64,000 nucleotides of DNA from Lantana camara (GCA_037501455.1 CM074856.1:99231001-99295000); one strand, 5' to 3'; numbered from the stretch's first letter, positions 1 to 11,824 are shown. Notes: a model not told the origin generated them from the letters alone. Numbers and translations are program-made.

Positions 1-745
1 TGGACTTTCAGAGTTCATGGAATGAACAGTTGCCGTTAATCGAGTTTGCTTACAACAATAGCTATCAAGCCTCGATTGAAATGGACCTTTATGAAGCTCT
101 TTATGGACGTAAATGTCGATCACCGTTGTTCTTTGACTTGGAGGAATGGAATTGGACCAAGCAAGAAGGGATTAAAAGAGGGGAAAAGAAGGAAAAACCC
201 TCTAAGGTTGTACAAGAGGCTATTGATAAGGTCCAGATAATTAGACAACGGAAGAAGGCCGCTCAGGATCGACCAAAGAGTTATGCAGATCTTCGGAGAA
301 AGAATTTGGAGTTTGAGATTGGAGATAGGGTTTTCTTAAAGGCTTCCCCACGAAAAGGGTTCTCAAGGATTGGACGGGGAGGAAAATTAAACCCTCGGTA
401 TATGGGACCGTATGAGATTTTGGAAAAGATTGGGGATACGGCCTATCGACTGGACTTGCCTCCGAGTTTGACTGGAATTCATAACGTGTTTCATGTTTCA
501 CAGCTCCGAAAGTATTATCGAGACGAGTCCGAGGTTCTACCGATTGAAGAAGTGGAATTAGAACCGGATCTCACCTTCGTTCAGAAGCCGATTAAGATAT
601 TGGATCGAAAGTTTGAGGAACTTCTAATCGGCGTATTCCACTAGTCAAGGTTCTTTGGAGAAGTGATAAAACCGAAGAGGCTACGTGGGAGACGGAGGAT
701 AAGATGAAAAGGTTTCACCCCGAGTTGTTTCCGAGCGAGCAGTGA
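1..745 (+). pseudogene. Ty3/gypsy (Tekay-type chromovirus) polyprotein, C-terminal end: integrase tail and chromodomain
   Basis: This is the last part of a pol polyprotein that begins before the window. An open frame from base 3 gives the post-catalytic integrase region (LIEFAYNNSYQ, then [12 protein letters not shown]) and the GPYEILEKIGDTAYRLDLPP and HNVFHVSQLRKYY blocks usual in plant Ty3 integrase tails. After a one-base deletion near 626 the frame shifts, and the chromodomain-like end (PLVKVLWRS, EEATWETE, FHPELF) runs to a stop at 743-745. The chromodomain normally directs integration into heterochromatin; that role is family knowledge. No polypurine tract or same-strand LTR follows, so the element is broken just after its coding end and joined to opposite-strand LTR sequence at about 757. 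Homology is clear; the copy is dead. Confidence 0.93.
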
Positions 746-756
746 ATCCGAGGACG

Positions 757-1044
757 TAAAGGTACGACGTATGTGTTTACCAATTTGCGCGAATTAATTG
801 TTTTTATGTGTTTTATATTTAATTTTATTATAAATTGTTATTATATTATTTTATTATATTATATTTTAATTTATTATTAATTCTATATATATATATATAT
901 ATCGAAATTGCGCAAATAAAATATAACGAAAAGGAAATTAAATTGCGCAAATAAAATAACGAAAAGGAAATTAAATAATCCTAAATCTCAAAACTCACAC
1001 GCATGACTCGCGTACCTGAACGGCTAGAAAACTGGGGCGTTACA
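757..1044 (-). repeat. Ty3 LTR, first ~290 bp only (minus strand)
   Basis: Read on the minus strand, it begins TGTAACGCCCC at 1044, the same opening as the LTRs starting at 8701 (+) and 59797 (-). It then runs through AT-rich sequence with a 19-bp TA microsatellite (884-902). It stops abruptly near 757, where the plus-strand polyprotein end begins. It interrupts a minus-strand gag gene at 1045. The left boundary is approximate. Confidence 0.7.
884..902. repeat. (TA)n microsatellite
   Basis: Pure TA run of 19 bp inside the LTR fragment. Confidence 0.95.
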
Positions 1045-1552
1045 ATTCATGCACCGGTGAACCTTGAAAAGCTTGTTGAATCTTGTCTCTACGCCTTTGT
1101 ACATATCCCCAGACCTTGGGGCAATCTTGGTTAGCTCTCGAGCTTTCTAGCTCCATTACAAGATCATCCATCATCTTCATTTCTTGCTCAAGATCTAGGA
1201 ATTCTTGGAGTCTTCTAATCAATTCATTGGGAGGGATATACTTATAGCAAAATTCTCAGATAAACCTTTCCCAATGGAGCTCTTCTCCGGACTTCTTTAG
1301 ATGTGATCTTATTTCCTTGAACCATTTTGAAGCTTTACCTTGTAGTAAACAGGAAGTGTATCTTACTTTCTCTTGTGAGGTTCCTGGACAACTTTCCCAA
1401 ATCCACAATGTCCTGGATAGCCACTCCTCGGCTTCATTACTATCGCCCCCAAGCCACTTCGGTGGATTAAAGCCTTCAAACATCTTTGAGACCGAAGAAA
1501 CTTGTTTCTCTTGTCTTCGTTGTGATGATGTATGTTGGTACAAAGAAGTCAT
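1045..1552 (-). pseudogene. Ty3/gypsy gag, N-terminal fragment
   Basis: Minus-strand gag beginning at the ATG at 1552-1550, chosen because it directly follows an acceptor-like CTCAG (1558-1554) and is in frame with the gag core. Recognisable features are FEGFNPPKWLGG, EAEEWL, and the GKASKWFKEI block that corresponds to the A-x-x-W core of plant Ty3 gag. Gag forms the virus-like particle. One in-frame TGA near 1256-1260 interrupts it; the frame is otherwise open to 1045, where an LTR fragment is inserted, so the nucleocapsid and all of pol are missing. It belongs with the primer site at 1749-1766 and the LTR at 1775-4877. Confidence 0.85.
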
Positions 1553-1748
1553 CCTGAGATAAGAGAAATGATTCCAAAATGTCGATGCATGCAAGGTTCA
1601 GTACATGTTCATGTGAACTATTAACATAATTAAGCCAAATAATTCAAGTAATTCACGTAAGAGATGAGAGTGAATGCAAACAATCATATAATCCTAAGCT
1701 GAACGACCTAGACAAGCCCGACACGACGCTAGAGCTCGGGTTTTGCAA

Positions 1749-1766
1749 CCCAGAGCTCTGATACCA
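1749..1766 (-). other. Primer-binding site, initiator Met-tRNA type
   Basis: Minus-strand TGGTATCAGAGCTCTGGG lies 8 nt inside the LTR end at 1775. It matches the PBS of the other Ty3 elements here and marks the start of reverse transcription. Confidence 0.93.
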
Positions 1767-3488
1767 CTTACAGATGTAACACCCCGGAGCAGAGGGCCCC
1801 ATATCCCTCGCCCCATACCCCAACACGGGTACCAAAATGGGAACTCCGTCCCCGCATCGAACCATGGCGGACGGGTGACAAACAAAAAATCAACTCTAGG
1901 CTAGGCGGTCTAAACCCTGAACAGAGTGCGCAACAAAATAAACCGAAAGTGCGGAAGCTACAGGATCACATAACATAACCAATCACAAACATATCAGCTT
2001 AAAAAGAGATATACATATTGCAACATGCTTTGCCCACCCCGGGCTAAAGGAATATTCAAAGCTTCAAATTACTGAACATAGCTCATAGGTATTTATACAT
2101 AGTACCAAATATACATAGTACCAAAGCGTAAAAGTAAATATGCAAATGCAAGAACTCTACAACGACTCAAATGACTCTCAAGACTCGAAAGACGACCGCC
2201 GCCTAGCCAAACTCTCAACCGAGCACCTGCAAAGCTCAAAACAAAAGGGGAAAAAGGAAAGAAGCAACGAGGGTCAGTCCTAGAGACTGGTGAGGGGGCT
2301 ACACACGCACACATACGTATCAGTAAGAGCATAGCATATTCAAATCGAAAGTGTTCATGAACCGGGTGTGGTTTTTGCACTCCAAAAGGTTTTAACCCCG
2401 TGATACTATATATATATATACGAAGAAAGGTTTATGGCCGAAGGCCAAAATCAACCAAGTTTTAGAAGTTATGAGTGCACCCCGTTTCACAAACAGTATC
2501 GGATACATAAGCATAAGCATAAACATAACAACACGGTGAGAACGAGTTCTCACACACTTACTCAAACAAAAAAAAAAAAAACTTATAAACAATCCCACCT
2601 TTACAGCATTGGGGAAGAGAGGTGCCCCTCTCCGCCCTCCACACAACGAAACTTGTGAACTGGAGGATCCTACCCGGTTCCTTCGATGGCCAGCCAAAAT
2701 GCGCTATGTCGGCATAGGAGAACTAAGTCTCCCGTTGGTGGAGAAGTGCACAGGGGTCGTAACCGGCGACCCCAATGGTCGTCCCGGGTCTCCCTTACCC
2801 ACAACTCCGGGGCCCAAACTGATCACAGAACTCACACACACATATCTCACAAAGCGTATACTTATCACGAAAAGCTTATCTTGCCAAAACTTAACACGAA
2901 CACACGCCAACCCTTTTCAAAACAAAAGAACGAAAATAGCTTACTTATACATAAAAGCGTTTTCAATGGATTTCATAGCAAATGGGCCAATTCCCGCAAA
3001 ATACATATCGAATACTTATTTATACATATATATAGTTCGCATGCGGGCTTAAATTACATGTTGGGTTGTAGGTCATAATAGCTAAAAAGAAAGAAACCTC
3101 ACCTCCGAGAAGCAACGGGAACAAAGGAAGCAAACGGACGTCTAAAAGACAACCTCGCCAACCTAGGAACGAACCTAAAGCCAAAACAAAGACAAAAGTC
3201 AAACTTAGACTCAATATGAACCACATTAGACGCTCGGCGGATGCTTATGTATGTTTATGATGCAAGGAGTATGAAATGAATCCACATTAGGTCATATAGG
3301 AGCATTCAAGGCATATAAGGTCCTATCTCATAACCGAGGGCAAAGAATACACCATAAATTCGCGAGATCAAGCTTAACACATCATACAACAAATTAATCA
3401 TGCATACACATTATAAACGAGGCAAGAGAGATCAACAAAAAGCGACGAAACGATGAAAGAAACTCCTCCCGGCCATCACCTACTAAGT

Positions 3489-3620
3489 GGACACGGCCTC
3501 GTCCAAAATGCATAGGAATCGGACACGGCCGTGTCCAGTTTAAACAAAATCAGGACCCAAAGTCGAGAGCTTGACACGGTCGTGTCCATTTCCAGTTATA
3601 GCATGACACGGCCATGTCAT
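3489..3620. repeat. Array of four 16-18 bp GC-rich palindromes (GGACACGGCCGTGTCC type)
   Basis: Units at 3489-3504, 3521-3536 (a perfect 16-bp palindrome, GGACACGGCCGTGTCC), 3572-3588 and 3603-3620, each centred on GG(C/T)C(A/G) or a close variant. They lie 1.26-1.39 kb from the LTR start. The other Ty3 LTRs have arrays at similar places with different sequence. Confidence 0.9.
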
Positions 3621-4106
3621 GTGTTCGGGCCTAAAAAAAACGCAGCAACACTTCGGTTTTTCAAGCATAAAACAGGGGATTTCGGTTCTTGCCTTGGGGA
3701 GTCTCTTAAGCCATCAAAAGCACATAAACCAAGCATGAAATTAACATCAATTCATCATATATTCAAGCCATATAAGTAGCAACAAGTTCAGCCACAAAAA
3801 ATTGCAAGAAACAAAGCAAGAAAAGGGGAGAGAATGCATCAAGATATATCATCCAAGTTTCAAGCATTCATCAATGGCCAATCACTCATATCTCAACTAC
3901 CATGGAAGAACATGCAATAAATGCTAAGAATCAAGTCATAGAAGCAACATATCATCACCCAAACTCAAGAGAATCAAGAAGTAAGCAAGAATCACCAAAT
4001 TCATCCAATCAATACTATTCACATGCTTGCTAAATCTCATCAATCCACCAATGAAATCAGCTCAAATCCACATAAAATATATAAGAGAGAGTTTATATTA
4101 CAATCA

Positions 4107-4121
4107 TAAACTTACCTTTCG
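4107..4121 (-). other. Putative splice donor in LTR leader
   Basis: Minus-strand GAAAG|GTAAGT, exon end at 4116. A TATA-like ACTTATACC lies about 165 bp upstream (4275-4283). It matches the donor-like site of the family-A LTRs at 16758 and 23066. Splicing is inferred. Confidence 0.55.
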
Positions 4122-4463
4122 AATTTGGGAAGATTTGGATGTGATTTGAGCTCAAAATCATCAAAGTGGCCAAAGGGGTTTCTTCCTTCCTTCCTTGCTT
4201 GGAGCTGATCGTGATTGTGGGAGAGAGAGGGAATGGATTGGTTTTGGCAGCATAAGGGACAAGATAGGGCTTAACTCAAGGTATAAGTCTTTGTTAAAAG
4301 CTTTGTTAGGGTTTAAGTGGGGACCACAAAGTAATACTAGGTCAAAAGAGAGTTCTTAGGCGTAAAGGGATCGTTTCGGTTGAAAAACGGGGAATCAAAT
4401 GGGCTTAGAAAAATATGAATCTTGATTCTTTGTCTTTCTTTCTTCGTTACGAGTCCAACGCAT

Positions 4464-4494
4464 CTTTCGGAATTCGAATCCAAATTCCCGAGCT
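4464..4494 (-). promoter_or_regulatory. Conserved U3 block, GAGCTCGGGAATT...GAATTCCG
   Basis: About 200 bp upstream of the TATA-like site. The same block occurs in three other LTR families or copies here: 16379-16406 and 22687-22714 (+), 12167-12194 (-), 58183-58210 (-). Its conservation suggests a promoter-proximal element. Confidence 0.55.
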
Positions 4495-5700
4495 CAATTT
4501 ACGCCTTCCGGAACACAAGGTGCGCTAAAGCTCGTTAGGCCCTTATGTCCCTAAAACATGAAACGGTTTCAAAACCGTATCAAAAGAACTCAAAAACAAG
4601 TAACAAACATAAAGACACATTCATAACACATATAAGTCACGCATAGAACGTAGTCACAAAAATCGAAAACGAAAACGAACACAAACGGAGCAAGAACGAA
4701 ACAAAGAGAGCAAATACGTGCAAGTAAATCACATAAGGTCAAATAAATTTCAAGTAATTCAAATATATCACATAGTAAGTATAATAAACACACAATTCAC
4801 ATAATTAAATAATTAAAAGCGCACATAGCTCACCCGTGAAGGCGTACCTGGAAAGGCTGGACGAGCGGGATGTTACAACCTACACTTGCATTTGCAAGGT
4901 GATCTCTTATTGTGTAAGTCATTCATATGCCATATGGAGTCCTTGGCCAAGGCAGTAGATCAAGACATCAAGAAAACAGTTTCTTGGATTGAGATCAAAT
5001 GTATATGAAATGCACTTAGCTTTAAGACCAGATTATTAGGGTTCTGATTATTCCCTTACCCTAGATCTTGGTTGAGAGATAGTAACTAGGAGGATTGTAT
5101 CTCACATGAATCAATGACTTAAAGGTTCTGTCGAATCGTGACATTCTAATTCAGCTAGGGGTTAAACACCTGTTACTAGACTATGGTCGTTTAATCTATG
5201 GACTGATTAATTAATTAGTGAATTAATTAATTAGGGTCACTGCTGATTGAATTAAGAACCTAGAGGGTCACACACAACAACTTGGTTACATGAATTAAGG
5301 CTTTAAAATGATTAAACGAGTTGATCATGCCTAGAGGGTTCCACACATGTGAATCACACGTGTGGGTCATATGAGTGGCACGTGTCCTCGGGACACGTAT
5401 CTCACACGTGTATATATATATTGTATGTGTTAAATAATTAATGTGTTAATTATTTAATAAACTTTGGTTTAATTTTTGAATTAAAATAAAAGTCTTATTT
5501 TGGAGAAATTAATCTATTTAAGTAATTATGAATTAAATAATTAGATAAATAAGTTATTTATTTATTAATAAATAGAGTATAATATTATCCAAAAGGAGTT
5601 TGGATATTTTTGGCTCTCTTAAAAGTTGATTTGAATTAGAATTCAAAGTCAAGGTTTGGAATTACTTGATGATCAAGTAATAAGAGAGAGGGACCAAATC

Positions 5701-5768
5701 CTTAGTCCAATAGGACTAAGTTTCGGCTGCCCCTCCCTTGGCTATATATAGGGGAGCTCGAGCTCCCC
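5701..5768 (+). promoter_or_regulatory. Copia LTR core promoter: TATA box between two palindromes
   Basis: CTATATATA at 5742-5750 is followed at once by GGGGAGCTCGAGCTCCCC (5751-5768), a perfect 18-bp palindrome. CTTAGTCCAATAGGACTAAG (5701-5720), with 8-bp arms, lies upstream. The same TATA and 18-bp palindrome occur in the copia LTR at 33302-33327 on the other strand. Confidence 0.75.
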
Positions 5769-6025
5769 TTAGAGAGTAATTGACAATTCTTTTGGTTCAT
5801 GTGTTGAACACCATCCTTTCTCCAAGATAAAATAAACCCTAGATTGAGCCTAACCACTAACTAGAGAACTAACATCCTTACTAGTTAGATTATAGTCAAG
5901 TTGGTGGACTATCTCTAGAGAGCTTCAAGTTAGAAGTTTCAAAGATTCGAGCTTTACCAAAGAGAGGGGATCAAGCCACGAGAAGAGCATTCTTGGGTGG
6001 CTTGAAACACTTCAAGAAAGATTAT

Positions 6026-6038
6026 TGAAAAGTAAGTT
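6026..6038 (+). other. Putative splice donor in copia LTR
   Basis: GAAAA|GTAAGT with exon end 6031, about 260 nt after the expected transcription start. Conserved in the copia LTR at 33039-33033 (minus strand), but lost in the shortened LTR of copia element 2. Confidence 0.5.
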
Positions 6039-6137
6039 TCTAATCTCTACGAATTTGGATTCATGATTGCGAGTTTTCGATTCTTTTGTTGGAAAATTTT
6101 TAAATTTCCGCTGCTTTCTGATTTCGTTTTTCCAATA

Positions 6138-8700
6138 ATTACAAGATGTTCACTTGGGATCGAGTTAGTAGTACAAAGGATCATTCGGTATGAATGATTA
6201 GGGGAAAAGAATCTCGAAGGTGTTAAAGTCGAGGTTTCAGAAGCAAGCGAGCTAGGATGATGATCGGAAAAAAAAAAAAAAAAAAAAGGGAGTCTTCAAG
6301 GGAACTACATTATCGGAATTGAATGGCCAAACCAACATGGTTAGGGTCGACGTTAAGATCGGAAGCCAAGCTCGGGGTAGAATATCTTAAAGTGAGAATA
6401 AGAAATCATAAAGAAAGAGATGAGTTGGGACACTTTGGATATTAAAATAAAACTCGGATTGGGTTGGAGATCGACCAATTTTGGATTCGTGAAAGCGACA
6501 AGTAGAGGAACCAAGCAATGACATAATCCACATAAATCTATGGGAAGTCAAGGTACACATATTGACATTCAAGTTCGATAATTAGATTGAAACGGAACAA
6601 ATGAGATCATGCAACCATGGAAGCCGAATTCATTCACCCTTATGAACTCGCGAAGAATGAAATGAGGAGACTACGATCAAGGTGACGACTATGGTGGAAA
6701 TCCTGCAAGTTGGGATCGAAATTTAGGGAGACTAGAGAGACCGATTTCTTGAATGTGAAAGGATTGGGGTTTAATGATAATTTCGGATTTTAGGGTCTCA
6801 CAAGAGGTGCAAGGAAGTCAAAAGGAACTTGGAAATTGGTATTTCGGAGGATTGAGATATCAAAATGATCGGGTATAGAAGATTGGAATTAAACAACAAA
6901 CACGGATCTTGGAAGTATGGAATGTAAGAAGAATTAAGGAAGTTAGAAGACCGTGGGTAAGCAAGAAGTGGTCGACGAACTCAAGGTCAAAGGATCAAAT
7001 TATCAAGCTAAAAGCTTCCTTCTTCGGTGAACGGTACTTGCATTCATGACACGTGCATCATCCATCGTTTTTTATTTCGTTGTGTACATTTAATTGAAAT
7101 AATTGTCTAAGGGTGTTACATACTTTAATTATTGAAAATATGTGACATGCATCGAGCATTCTTACCCAACATGCTTAGCTTAGTGTTTTCTTGATAGGGA
7201 GTCTTCTCTACTCCGTTCATCGCATACCATTCCAAAACGAGTCGAATTTTGATCAAGAAAGGAAAGGAATCTTGGGTTGCAAAGTAGACAAGGGTGCAAT
7301 GGAAGTTTTGAAGAAGTTGGGAATTAGGGTTAAAGAAATTTTGGACCAAGTTCAACGAGCCAAGGTGAAAACTAAGGGGGAGAGTATGATCAAGGAATAA
7401 ACTCAAGCTTCCGGTTGTGTCAAGAGAATTACTTCTAGCAGGAACAACGGAGATGCAAATTTTAACAAGTTACGGGACTTTACAAAAGCAATAAGGAATA
7501 AGTCGGAAGACTTTAGCATTCGATGAATTTCAAGATCCAGGAAAAGTTAAGCTCCAAGCGATAAGAGATGTTTAGGACTTAAATCGTTAAGGCCGGGCGA
7601 TGAATGATCGATGGTTAAAGAAGCAATACCATTAATTTCTTGTTATGTGACAAGGATGAACTCAATCTTCAAAGGATTTAAAAGATAGAGTTTTACATGA
7701 TGTGTCTCAGATACCCACGATGACGGAGATATGAAGGAACTAGAAGAAATGGTAAAGAGGATATCGGGTAAAGGAAAGGTCAATCAGATCGTCATATTCC
7801 ACGATCGAAAAGTCAGAGTCAATTCAACCGAGCCTTTAAGATGAGATTACTTACGGGTATGTCAATCGTTTTCCATGATAAACTGGGGACACCGTAAGAG
7901 TTGGACATCATAATTCGAACTCATGGAAGAATGACTTAAACAACGGAGGATACCAAATGTAACTCGTTAGGAAAACGTGTTGATTGGATTGAGGCCAAAA
8001 GAACACTTAAGAATTGGAAGGGGCAAAGTAGAAGAGAAGAAAAAGGAATCGAGACCGAGTTAGTTGAATGATGGGATGGGTTGAGGACCGGGCGTGTGCT
8101 TAAGGATAGAAAATAGGGAGTTGGGAAACAACTCAACCGTGGGTTAATGCATTGGTGCGGGCAAAGAGAGTGTCATCATCAATTTTATTACTACGGTGAA
8201 CGATACACCAAACATTCTTAGCATATACATACATGAAACCTTAATTTGAACAATTTCATGATACTATGTGTACTTTGATCGCTTGTGCTTTAGTTGCTCT
8301 TATATTAATGATACTTGATTTACTTGATATTTCGTACCTGTCTCTTGTGTGATATATACATGCTTGTTTATTTATCTTTTCTGTTGGTTTGTTGCATCGT
8401 TGCTGAGAGACGGGGCTTTCTCGTTGTTGTTGGGTGACAGGGTTCTCTCCTTGTTGTTTAGAAGACGGGGTTCTTTCGTTGCCTGCTACCTGTTTAAACT
8501 TTCGGGTGCTTAGGTTTCGGGGAGTTAAGGGTCGTGACTTAACGACAACTGAAGACCCCATTGTTGCTTGAAGACCTTTTCCGAACTAATTCCTGTCGGG
8601 GAGTTGCTAACGCGCGTGGGATGAACACGGGAAAGTTTACGCAGAGTCCAAAACTCGTGACAGCGGACCTGGGGACCAGGCCCTCTTAAGGGGGAGAGGT
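6138..8700 (+). mobile_element. Internal region of a non-coding Ty3-type element (plus strand)
   Basis: The only structural marks are a polypurine tract and a 3' LTR starting at 8701. I see no gag, protease, reverse transcriptase or integrase motif in any frame, and the open frames here have no recognisable content. The last 40 bp resemble the end of the coding element at 59798-64000, including a GGGGACCAG before the polypurine tract. A 20-bp A run lies at 6268-6287. The left end is a junction with the copia LTR remnant and no 5' LTR is seen. It is either a large non-autonomous derivative or an internal region decayed beyond recognition. Confidence 0.55.
8688..8699 (+). other. Polypurine tract
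   Basis: AAGGGGGAGAGG directly before the LTR start TGTAACGCCCCG at 8701; the plus-strand DNA priming site. Confidence 0.85.
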
Positions 8701-9268
8701 TGTAACGCCCCGACTTTTCGTCCGTACAGGAATGACGTCACGAGTGGGTTTAGACCGAGTGTTATGTGGTTTAATTATGTTTTAATTGCTAAGTGATTAT
8801 TTAATTTAATAATATCTCGAACTAATTGCTAATGTGTGACCTATATGACTTAAGTCATTCTGTTACTTAAACTCGTTTTTAATTTGTTTACTTGTTAATT
8901 GAATGTTTTATTTCGATTATGTACTTACTTGATATTATATGAAATCCTTGGACTCAATCGAATTTTGATTTGGACCTTAATTGTTCCCTTATTAAATCTC
9001 GGGACCCTACTGGAACACTTAAATTGTTGAGGGATTTGTTGGCAATTTTTCTCCCTTTTCCTTCTTTGTTGCACGATATGTATGTATATACATACACACC
9101 CTCTTTTCTTCTTCATTTTTCTCACACAAGAGCAAGAAACCCTCCATCCTCTCCCTCTCCAATTTGATCTAACCATGAAGCAAGAAGGCAAGATTCCAAG
9201 CTCCATTCCTCTCCCTCAAGTTTAAGCTTCAAGCTTACCATCTTCCTTCTTCTCTTCTCCCCTCTATT

Positions 9269-9279
9269 CCAAGGTATAT
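9269..9279 (+). other. Putative splice donor in LTR D
   Basis: CCAAG|GTATAT, exon end 9273, about 180 bp after the TATA-like site. It occupies the same place as GTAAG sites in the other Ty3 LTRs. Confidence 0.45.
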
Positions 9280-9289
9280 TTGTATATAT

Positions 9290-9294
9290 ATGTA
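9290..9294. other. Target-site duplication ATGTA (left)
   Basis: ATGTA precedes the solo LTR and is repeated at 12890-12894. Confidence 0.9.
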
Positions 9295-11001
9295 TGTAGC
9301 GCCCGGAAGGGTGGGCCACCACATCCCCCGCACCTAAACCCGAACCCACATATGAAATGGATTTCCATACATGAGCCCAAGTCCAAGAGAACGGGAACCT
9401 ACACTCACATGCTAGGCTAAGCGGGGTAAAACTCGAACAGAGCGCGCAAACAAACAAATAAGAATGCGGAAGCAACAACATAAAGATCGAAAGGAGCTCT
9501 ATACTAACATTTACATCATATACCATGGCCTGACGGCCCAAAAATAGGCCAAGTATATACATCTAAAGATCATAATTCTCCATAATACATAATTAGAATT
9601 TAAATACAATTCATAAAAGTAATCAAAATGCAACAGGTAGATATGCCGACTCAACCTAAAGCCGAAAGTATGACACGACCGACGGAATTCCCCGCCTAGC
9701 TCGAGAAACTTGCAACTAAAGTGTTAAAAGGAAGGGGTCAGTCAAAACTCGACTGAGTAAGGGGCTAACGCACACCCACACCATAAATACATATAGAGCA
9801 TAGTATAAAATCAAAAGGGGTCGATCATGAACCAAGCTAGGGTTTTACATATCAAATCATTTTGAAAACATACATATAATATAAAGGAAATCCTAACTCG
9901 GTTCACAACCACCAAAGCATAAAAGGAACATAAACGTGCGGCGAGTACGGACCTCCTCAACTCCTCATACAAATCATAAATACATAAGAATTCATAAATT
10001 CATAACTCCTCAACGCCTTGGTGATCGGGAATCAAACCCTCTCCACCCATATGGATTCTATATACATACGGCGTAGCTAACCCACGATATGCCGTCCCCG
10101 GGTATTCACCGAGGGCTCAAGGTAATAGCGCCTTCTCAACCTCCAAGAGTCGCACGCCACCACCTCAAATGGGATGTGCACAGGCTTAACCCGACGACCC
10201 TTGCCGTCCGTAGCGTCCTTACCCACAATCCCTGGGCCCGGATTCATAAGAAACATACCAACAACCCATCTTTCAGGGCACAACTCGCTGAATCATAAAG
10301 GAAACGTACAAGGGATTCAAAATCATAAGCTTATATACGTCCATACTTATACCATTTTCATAAATTCTTAAAGGGGATTCATAAAATCATAAACGTATCA
10401 TAAACATTCGTATTTAACCATATAATACATATATAGCCACATGCGGGATAGGAAATCAATAACATAAAGGCCAGAGGTCGCTTATCTAAAAGAAAAGATC
10501 CTAACCCTCATCTTGAAGTGGAAACGGAGTGAAAACCGAACAAAAGAAGCAATCGGACACCTAAACCTCGTTCTGTAACTTCCTGAAGAGGCTCTGAAAC
10601 AAAAGAACGCAAGACCCTAGACTTAGACTCAAATATGTACCACTTAGACGCTCGGAAATACATATGTATGAAATGAATGCATATGAAATGCAAGAATGCG
10701 TCATTTAAGTCATTTAAATTCAAAACACGTACGAACTGTATCAAATAAATTCATAAACGTAATTCATAAAATATAACAAATAATTTAATTCATAAAATCA
10801 CATTTGGATTACACATTTCATACATAAGAATTCATATAAAATCATAGGGCCATATTTAATTTAAAACCACAAATTAAATCATTTAAATTAATTAATTAAA
10901 CAAATAACATAATATATACATTTATATATATATCATATAAAGCACTTAAATACATAATATATATATGTGTATATCATATAAAGCACTTAAATATATAATT
11001 C

Positions 11002-11004
<3 letters not shown>

Positions 11005-11043
<39 letters not shown>
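11005..11043. repeat. (AT)n microsatellite, about 39 bp
   Basis: Pure AT run inside the solo LTR, in its AT-rich 3' half. Confidence 0.97.
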
Positions 11044-11046
<3 letters not shown>

Positions 11047-11240
11047 GTACATGCAGTCTTTAAATACACATAAAGACACCAAATAATATATAGCAAGGTC
11101 CATGAAAAATTACAACTTAGCAAACCATGCATTGCTCACGTTAACCACCATGCAATTCCACAAATAAACAACCATGCATCTCACATAAGGAATAATGCAA
11201 GAGTTAGGAAAAGAATTAAAACATTCCAGCTGCAAATTCA

Positions 11241-11366
11241 TCTCCCCACCCAGGGTAGATTTTCTTCATAAAAGTACCCTCACGGGTACATTTGATGCAG
11301 AAACATTCTGCATAGCACATACCCGGCCGGGTACTTTCTTGGGGAAAATCTCCCCGACCGGGGAGA
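11241..11366. repeat. Palindrome array of solo LTR H (TACCCGGCCGGGTA type)
   Basis: Three clear palindromes: 11274-11289 (GTACCC and GGGTAC arms), 11320-11333 (perfect TACCCGGCCGGGTA) and 11349-11366 (TCTCCCCG and CGGGGAGA arms). A decayed fourth lies at 11241-11259. The array is 1.5-1.65 kb from the LTR start. Confidence 0.85.
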
Positions 11367-11809
11367 CAGTTCAGAGACGGGAAAATGGCGAAAAAAGCCC
11401 CTGTTCAGCCCTGCAACTCATACCACTCCTCAACCACATCAACAAGGCATGATAAGGCAGCAAATCAGCACAAAAACCTCCTTAAACCAGCTGGAAACGA
11501 ACAACAGCAGTTGAGGAAAGGAAATGGCACCAACTCATGCATATATCTCAACAAAAACTCAAGTACATTAATGGTATCTCACCCATATCACAACTACCAC
11601 CAAAGTCAGGTATATTCAACAATTAATGAAGCATAAGAGATCAAGTTTATAGCCTCAATTCAAAAGAAACACCAAAAGAAGTCATGGAATTCAAAAATGG
11701 CAATAAAACCTAACTATTCATGTCTTGAGCCAAAACTATATCAAACATGGATGAAAATCAGAATTTCTGGGATGAAAAAGACCACTTAATCATGTACATA
11801 TCAAATACA

Positions 11810-11824
11810 AGCTTACCCTTTGAA
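11810..11824 (-). other. Putative splice donor in solo LTR H
   Basis: Minus-strand CAAAGG|GTAAGC, exon end 11817, placed between the U3 block and the palindrome array as in the other Ty3 LTRs. Confidence 0.5.

Larger units (their letters stand above)
1775..4877 (-). repeat. Ty3 LTR, family A variant, 5' LTR of a minus-strand element (3103 bp)
   Basis: On the minus strand it starts TGTAACATCCCGCTCG at 4877 and ends GGGGTGTTACA at 1775, next to the primer site, so TG...CA ends are present. It shares blocks with the plus-strand family-A LTRs at 15996 and 22304: a 'gactggtgagggggct' block near the 3' end, the U3 AATTC block and the leader with GTAAGT. Position 4878 onward is copia LTR sequence, so it was inserted into an older copia LTR. 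The opposite LTR of this element is not present. Confidence 0.9.
4878..6137 (+). repeat. Ty1/copia LTR, 3' two-thirds (remnant)
   Basis: Aligns by eye to the reverse complement of the copia LTR at 32933-34996, from its 'cctacacttgcatttgcaag' position to the end TTTCCGCTGC...CCAATA. The first ~690 bp are missing because the Ty3 element ending at 4877 is inserted here. No primer site follows at 6138, so this is a solo or 3' LTR remnant. Unlike the 32933 copy it has a single copy of a 143-bp segment that is duplicated there. Confidence 0.88.
8701..9294 (+). repeat. Ty3 LTR D, first part (3' LTR), interrupted at 9294
   Basis: Starts TGTAACGCCCCGACTTTTCG. It contains a TATA-like TATGTATATACA (9081-9092), a CT-rich leader and a donor-like CCAAG|GTATAT at 9273. 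A solo LTR is inserted 21 bp after the donor, and LTR D resumes at 12895. Confidence 0.88.

Noticed and set aside
6268..6287. Poly(A) run as the tail of a LINE, SINE or processed pseudogene
   Set aside because: No target-site repeat, no polymerase III boxes and no endonuclease or gene-like sequence upstream.
8256..8561. 101-codon open frame on the minus strand
   Set aside because: It lies just upstream of the polypurine tract in a non-coding internal region, with low-complexity Q/K/S content and no recognisable domain; probably chance.
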